DNA of 64,000 nt from Poecilobothrus nobilitatus (taxonomy: Eukaryota; Arthropoda; Insecta; Diptera; Dolichopodidae), in the NCBI GenBank assembly GCA_947095535.1, contig OX352772.1, forward strand, positions 378,585,643 through 378,649,642. The letters are read 5' to 3'. The translations under genes and the position numbers were made by a program. Below, piece by piece: positions 57,881-64,000 of this stretch (positions within the stretch are counted from its first letter, which is position 1; every line of letters begins with the position of its first letter). The notes below the pieces were generated by a model. The model was not told the origin of the DNA. It did no database searches and saw only the letters and a list, made by a program, of their open reading frames with translations.

Positions 57881-60780
57881 GCGAAGGTTGGTGGAAAACT
57901 CGAAAGTCACCAAGAGGAACTGCACGTGCTTCCTCAGGGTAGTGTTGGACTTTAACCAACCAAAACAACACCCCTTTTAAAACCAAACTCTAAGGTGGAA
58001 CCTTTAATACAAAAGTACAGTTTGGTTTTGGCGATAAGGATTGGTGAAATTGGAATTGGGAAATTTGGATTCCAAATGTAGGGATAGGGTAAGAAAATTT
58101 GGAGGGATTCTTCTTAAACTTAAGTAAATTGTACACATAGGAATTACCAACTTTAGGGAACACATGCGATGGTATATGAATCCACAAGCGGGACGTGCGC
58201 ATGACAAACGAATTTCCATAAGCTGTATTTCGCCATCATGATAACTCTACATGGTAGGGATGAGTATCTGTTGCCCTCTGTTTCTCGTTGGAAAACTTTG
58301 AGTGGAGGCATTAAGTGTTTTATTTCTTTGGAACAGGTGTTAATGCTTATGAGGTATCTATAAAACAAGGTCAGTGACCCAACTGTGCGACGATGGCTGA
58401 GTGGAGCGAGTAGATACCCAGCATGTTTAAATCTGTTGAATGCTGAGAAACTCCCTGAAATGGTAGGTTGGGAACAGTAGTGGCAATTTTCTCCGAGATC
58501 AGACAGCATTGAGTTTTTTGGTGTTGAAATCAACTCTGTTGACTTCACACCATTTATGAATTTTGGCTAAATCGTTATTTAGCTCACTATTATTGAAATT
58601 TTTTGCTGTTGTATTATTTGGTGATCTGGTGATTAATGTTACAGCGGCTATGCAACTCATAAGAAGCTACAAGAGTGCTGTGGTCTGCGACGACTATGGA
58701 TCGGATTGGAGGTTAATGAAAGTAGGTCATTGATAAATATTAAGAAGAGAGTGTGGGATAAAACTGATCCCTGGGGGACACCAGCATTTATTTTTAATTT
58801 GTCAGATGAATATCCATCGAGCAGTACAAGAATCGTACGATTCGAAAGGAAATATCCAATCTATTTTAGAAAGACCCTACCTAGACCTAATGCTTTGCAT
58901 TTTGCCAATAGAGCATCGTCATCGTGCCAAACTCGATCGAAAGTCTTAGAAATATTAAGAGCCACAACATCAGATTCGCCAGAATGATAAAGGCTGATGT
59001 TTAGCTTCTCACAAAGGTAAGTCATGAGATCACCGGTTGAACGACGGGCTCTGAACCCGTATTGATGATGAAGCAAAACTTTGTGGTCCAGGTATTTCAG
59101 AAGCTTTTGGTTCACAATTTTCTCCATTACTTTGGAGAGGACCGAAGTTACAGCAATAAGGCGGTAGTTGGAGGGATCGCTTTTATTACTTTTTTTGGGA
59201 ATTGGGAAAACATGTGCAAGCTTCCATTGGGTAGAATGAATACCCAAAGTAGAGGAGAGGTAGAAAAGGTTGCGCAGAGGTTTTGAAATACTGGATTAGG
59301 TATTTTTAAGCACCATGGTGGTTATACCATCTGCACCGTCGACTTACTTGTATCAAGATTTTTTAAGATTTTCATCACCGCCCGCGTCCTAAAGTAAATT
59401 TTAACGAAGGAGCAGCCAACTTCTGAAACAGAAGGTGGCATCTGAGCTGACTGTGGCAGTGTCGAATTGGAAGCGAATTGCTTGCCAAATAAGTTCGTCT
59501 TCTCTTTAGAATCTGATACGGTTCTGTTATTATTATCAATAAGTAGTGGAAAAGAAGACGCTCTAACGTCTAACGTTAACGTCGACCCTCTTTAGACTTT
59601 TGGCAAATGACCAAAAAGATTTGCTATTCTTTGGCATTTGGATGAACTTAGGTTTCAACTTTTGGTTGAACAAGAATTTTTGCTTATTGATAACTCTCTT
59701 GCATCTGTTTCTCACCACTATATAGTTGGCCCTGCTTGACCGGCTCGGAGGTTCGACCTATTGTTTTGGTACAGTTTAAAAGCCTCCTGTTTTGTAGAAA
59801 TGGCTTCTTTGCAAATGCGATTAAACCAAGACTTGGGCCTCCTCTTAACAGATTTCATGAAATGAGGAATGAATAACCCCTCAAGTAAAATAGTTTCACT
59901 AATCGCATTTGCAGTAAAGTTAACATTTCTGTTACGGAAGCAGAATGACCAATCAAAGGTTCTAAAAAAATTACAACCAGTTAGCATGGTTGTAACGCCA
60001 AACTAATTTTTTGGGAGCGAACCTCTGGTTGGAGATTGGGCTTACTCGGAAACTTGTGTTAACCAAACAATGGTCGGAATTACCTAGGGGTAACCAACCA
60101 GGGGGCACCACATATTTTTCAGGGTGTGTGGTGAGAAACAGATCCAAGAGGCGACCTTCATGATCTTCATGATCCTAGTGGAACAAGTTGAGAAAGGTGG
60201 AACAGTGTGGAGAATAGTTCAACTTGTTTCTCAATTGAGTTTTGACTCGGGGAGATGTTAGAAAAATGAAGCCAGTTCCTGTTATGAATGTTGAAATCTC
60301 CCGCCAGAACAATTTCAGTTTCTGGAGATGCGTCTAACATTTCATTGATCTGGTTCGATAGAATTTCAATTTCCATAGCAGTTTCTTGTTCATTAGAGTT
60401 GGGCAGTGTAAAGTGTATGACATGCTTTTCAACGAGAATTTTGAACCAAATGTAGTGGAAGGTTGGACTAGAACATTTGTATTTTGGAAGTGTGTTGAAA
60501 GCGATACCATTTTTTATATAGACAGCGATAGCTCTTTTGGGTACGTGTGAAACAAGTCAGTAGCTGGTAATATTAAAATTATCAGTGTGGTTATTGACTT
60601 GTGTTTCACATAGGGCTAAGATTGTTGGTTTAATTGAACTAAGACGGCAATCGACGGCATGAAAATTCGTTTGCAACCCGCGTATGTTACAGAAATTAAC
60701 ATTAAAATTGGTAATTTTGTTGGAAAACAAACAATTAATAAAAAGCAAAAAATCAAAATAACAATAAAATTGAAATTGTT
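57881..60780 (-). pseudogene. Nearly full-length LINE ORF2, dead
   Basis: From 60,748: 'NIRGLQTNFHAVDCRL' and 'ALCETQVNNH' open an AP-type endonuclease. 'IVLAGDFNIHNRNWLHFSN' (60,376-60,167) and Asn-Ser-Asp-His-Cys near 60,070 complete it. A linker ('KSWFNRICKEAISTKQEAFK') and RT follow: 'SNYRLIAVTSVLSKVMEKIV', 'YGFRARRSTGDLMTYL', 'VALNISKTFDRVWHD' (59,247-58,861), where the usual Asp before Ile-Ser is Asn. A TAG follows Lys where Trp is expected. 'INAGVPQGSVLSHTLF' continues in the same frame to about 58,700. A frameshift then leads to Ala-Asp-His instead of Ala-Asp-Asp (58,680-58,688). An A-tail (T-run 57,868-57,880) marks the 3' end. Clade in the Jockey/CR1/I group, inferred. Confidence 0.88.
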
Positions 60781-61654
60781 TACGACAATTTGATATTAAG
60801 ATGAAATAATAAAAAAAAAAAGAAATATAAATTAATGTAAAGAAGGTTGGTTTTCTTTTTTTAGCACGTTTAGTTATAAATTATAATTTCAATCAGAAAA
60901 ATTAAAAATTATTTAAATTTAATATATTTCGAAAAATAAAAATAAATCAAAAATAAAAAAAAATAAAAAATTAATGTGTAGATAAATTTATATGCAAATA
61001 TAAATGAAAAAAAAATATTTTGTATATTGTTAATTAAATTAAATTAAAAATACTTATCTTGCCGGCATTGGAGTGCAGCCATATAATTTAAAATTTATTT
61101 TTTTTGTACACTACACTTTTAAATAATTTTAAGGGAAAGAAAATAAAAAAATTAATTAAAAAAGTTCACTAGTTTAATTTTTATAATTTTAAAGCAGAAT
61201 AAAATAAAAAATATAAGTTAAAAAATTAACATAAAAAAAAGTTTTTTACTAATTAAAAAAGAAGTGTTGTCACTTCGAAGGTCTGATAAAAAAAGACACA
61301 TTGATTGATTTATTTTTTTTTTTTTATTACATACACTTCTGACTAACTACTTCCCTTTTTATTTTATTTTGATTTCTGTAAAAAAAAAATATAAAAAGCG
61401 CGAAAGTTTCTTTTAGCGGGAATATTTGCGGAAGGAACTAAATAATGTGAAAACAGCTGTAACTCTTAAAGTGGCTGATTTTTTTTCTTATGTTGCCTAT
61501 CTAGTTAATATCTTATCTATGAGCGCTACAAGGTAGTTGTTAGCAGTAGCCGTGGTTGTGGTGGTAGCGAAATTATAACTGGGGCATTATGAATAAAATT
61601 ATATAAATTTTTTCAAAACTGGTAGTCATAAATATCATTGTTTTTATTTTTTAG
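60781..61654. other. LINE 5' region and intron or flank before the host exon
   Basis: 60,781-61,310 is A/T-rich and may include the LINE 5' UTR (a GCCGGCATTGGAGTGCAGCC patch at 61,061). 61,400-61,580 is somewhat richer in G/C (AAAGCGCGAAAG, TAGCAGTAGCCGTGG). The sequence ends with a pyrimidine-rich TTGTTTTTATTTTTTAG acceptor at 61,638-61,654. Confidence 0.5.
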
Positions 61655-63292
61655 ATTGCAATACTAAAAAAAGGAAAGCTGTTGAAATATCCGAAACATC
61701 TGTTTTTAGCAGTGGCAAAGCTTCTGCAACCCCATTAACACAGTGTAATTCTGTTGCTATTTATTCAGCTGGTAATGTAATGCAAACTAGCCAAATAACC
61801 GGTCAGTCTAAATTACAAGAACAAGCAAGGCGTGTGCAAACAATGCAGCAAGTACAGCAACAACAACAACAAGAATCTTTAATCGGAAAAATAATAGAGA
61901 CAGTCCCTAATTTGCCTCAAAATAAACAAGCAGAAAGCCAACAACAACATCTATTATTGGAAATTAAAACTGATAATAAAACAATTAATAAACAAATTGG
62001 AGGTGTTACACTATCAAAAACTCCACCTTGGCGTAAAAACTCGGTGACGCAGCAACAATTATCACACCAAGAGGAAACTCAAGAGGCCGAAAATATTTCT
62101 AGTCAAACACAAACAATATTTTCATCACAGGATGGACCATCATGTATTAACATAGATAATGATCCTGTACTTGCAATGTCTCAACAAATAACATCATCTC
62201 AAAATTCTGCGCCACCTTGGCATGATAGTAGTTTGCTTGCAAAAAATAATTCTTCAGTAACCACAGTTTCATCTAAAAAGAAAGCGCCACCAAATTTTAA
62301 AGATGATCCAACTGGTTATATGAACCAACAAACTGCTATACTGCATAACTCCATAATGAATGTTGTGCAAAGTTCTGATTTCAATGACGATATTATGGAA
62401 CCTATAACATCCCACAATCGTCATTTAAATCAGGAACATGAACATATTATAAAAGCTGAGAAATTCGAATCATCAAACTGTAATAAAGAGTCTGTTGTAA
62501 ATAAACAAAATCAAAATAATTTGACCTTTAATTCTTCCGCTCGGCAAATAACAAATGCTGTAGGTAAGCTTATAAATAGTTCTAAAACAATTTCATCTCT
62601 ACAATATTTCACTGACGAAAATACTAAACTCTGTACCCGGTTTATTGGCTCTCAACAACAAATACGTAAAAATTATTCAGACGATTCACCTGGAAAAATA
62701 ATGAATCAATTAAAACAAATTGCAAATCAAACTAGTCAACAATCTAATTCATTAGCGGGTGGAAAATTTAATAAAACACCAACAAAAAGTAATGTTAGCG
62801 GTATTTTAAACCAAAGTCTAATTGGTGGTCAAATTGTCACACATTATCCGAATGGTATGGTTCAAGTTGAGCAGAGTTCTGATAATTCTGCAATAATTGG
62901 AGCACGCCAACAACACCAAAGTAGTACTACGGCAAAAGAAAACTTATTTAACAAAGTAAATCAACAAATTCTCCATCAACAAAACCAAGAACTCGTTCAA
63001 ATAACCGAACCGACCATTCAAATTCAACAAGGAAGTCAAGTTCATGTACAAAACCAACGAATTCAAGATGAACAAGCTGCTTCTCTTTCAACAACAAGTA
63101 GTCATCAACAGAATCAACAAAACTTTATTTTAAAACCATCATCACAGCAAAAAGTTATTAGTACAGGTAGTAAGCAAATTATTGAGTATTCGGAATATAT
63201 GGATAATATACAGAAAGGCCAAACTTTAAATGGTCAGCAAATTTTTATATTACAATCTTCTCAAGAATCTCCGGTATCATCTAGTAGTTCTG
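61655..63292 (+). CDS. Internal exon of a glutamine-rich nuclear-type protein
   Basis: Open from the 3' splice site at 61,654 through a 5' splice site G|GTAAGT at 63,292/63,293, about 546 codons, starting in phase with two bases of a split codon. The frame is open upstream of the first ATG (61,780), so I take this as an internal exon rather than a start. A basic TKKRK (61,664-61,680) could be a nuclear localisation signal. The protein is rich in Gln, Ser and Asn, with a Q run near 61,853-61,873 and repeated Pro-Pro-Trp motifs ('KTPPWRKNS' and 'APPWHDSS'). A block 'KKAPPNFKDDPTGYMNQQTA' (62,279-62,335) looks conserved in character. I do not recognise the gene; composition suggests a transcription or chromatin factor. 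Confidence 0.88.
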
Positions 63293-63350
63293 GTAAGTAT
63301 AATTATTTTTAAAAAGCTACTTATTCTATTTTTACAATTATTCTTTCTAG
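63293..63350 (+). other. Short intron (58 bp)
   Basis: GTAAGTATAATT donor and TTATTCTTTCTAG acceptor. It splits a Gly codon after its first base (G|GA) and restores one frame across both exons. The size is typical of the short introns of flies. Confidence 0.9.
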
Positions 63351-64000
63351 GATTAATTTCTTCTCACAATAGACTTACTCCAGACATTAAATTTTCAATT
63401 CCATCTTCATCAATATCTCCAGCATCGTCGAATGCATCTACTTCATCTTCAATTACCACTATAATTGATAAAGGACCACCTCAAGTTGGTGCTGTATCTA
63501 CTAGTTATGAAAGTCCAAGGCAAGCTGAATCACCTGAATTCGGATCGATTTCCAGTAGTAAAAGAATTACACCACCCAGATCTAGTCCGATGTCATCAAA
63601 TGGAACTGTAACTTCTCCAACTTTAGTACAAATTCAAAAATCACCTGCTCCAGCTTCTAGTACTATAAGTCGAAATACCATTACCTCTGTTCAAGCTGGA
63701 AAAACACAAACTACTACAGCAACTGCAACATCATCAACAATAAATAAAATGACTATAGAACCGCCCATTGGAACTGTTCATCATTCGCAAAACCTGTCAC
63801 CTAATAGTATGATACCAGTTTCATCACTGCAATTACATCAAACAGTAACGCAAGAACCTGGTAGTCAGCTAATAATGACATCAACTGGTCAAATAATTGT
63901 AATGCCATCAAGCCCTGCCAAGTCCAAAAAAAATACAACTACAAATCAAATAATAATTAATGTTGGTGGCAATAATTCTACAACTAATTCAACTAGTGCA
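63351..64000 (+). CDS. Next exon of the same Q/S/T-rich protein, partial
   Basis: From 63,351 the frame set by the preceding exon is open for all 216 codons to the window end. It is Ser/Thr/Pro-rich ('SSSISPASSNASTSSS', 'SSKRITPPRSSPMSSNGTV', 'TSTGQIIVMPSSPAKSKK') and then Asn-rich. No folded domain is visible; low-complexity transcription-factor-like sequence. It continues beyond the window. Confidence 0.88.

Noticed and set aside
58706..58987. Plus-strand 93-codon frame
   Set aside because: It is the opposite strand of the LINE reverse transcriptase.
61655..63312. Single-exon gene starting at the ATG at 61,780 and ending at 63,312
   Set aside because: The frame is open upstream to a splice acceptor, and a consensus donor at 63,293 joins in frame to a long open exon, so the stop at 63,310 lies in an intron.
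61655..64000. Assigning a known fly gene name to the Q-rich protein
   Set aside because: No domain is visible in this part, and low-complexity sequence is not enough to name it.

Overview
The window looks like a very AT-rich, repeat-dominated stretch of an insect genome, most probably a fly (Diptera). The basis is the TACATA/TATGTA microsatellites, an errantivirus-type LTR element with an env gene, Jockey-like LINE relics, a Helitron relic, GTCC-microsatellite repeat elements of the kind known from flies, and a U2-type intron of only 58 bp in the one convincing host gene. The species call is inference; nothing here is bacterial, and no rRNA, CRISPR or operon was seen.

Layout. 1-2.1 kb: degenerate LINE (+). 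2.8-3.6 kb: relic PIF/Harbinger transposase. 5.4-10.5 kb: about 2.4 near-identical copies of a 2.09 kb tandem unit holding a tRNA-like A/B-box sequence with a T-run, a 283 bp MITE and a long palindrome. 11.1-17.1 kb: two copies of a 3.0 kb unit built from related blocks plus a tRNA-derived SINE. 17.0-18.3 and 22.6-23.5 kb: elements with a GTCC microsatellite and internal ~480 bp repeats. 20.2 kb: THAP-domain relic. 24.3-34.6 kb: nested cluster. A Helitron (minus strand, 25.7-33.9 kb) is interrupted by an internally deleted errantivirus (29,066-33,246, TSD AGCA). One of its LTRs is itself interrupted by a SINE, and a different SINE sits in the helicase region. 35-47 kb: split SINE copies, a Myb/SANT relic, another GTCC element inserted in a SINE, an RTE-like LINE, a dispersed ~104 bp minisatellite and a second THAP relic. 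47.8-53.9 kb: an apparently perfect 3,040 bp tandem duplication with a 5'-truncated LINE and half of a palindromic block; 53.3-55.4 kb is an inverted copy of 10.1-12.3 kb. 56.0-57.6 kb: GTCC element (+). 57.9-60.8 kb: a nearly complete but dead LINE (-).

Only the last 2.35 kb looks like a living host gene: a 1.64 kb glutamine-rich exon (61,655-63,292), a 58 bp intron and a second exon open to the window end. Its first exons lie upstream, so the preceding repeats may fill a long intron or the upstream flank. The transposon genes all carry stops, frameshifts or lost catalytic residues. What is most unusual is the architecture: palindromes, tandem duplications and an inverted duplication built from one set of tRNA-like-containing blocks.
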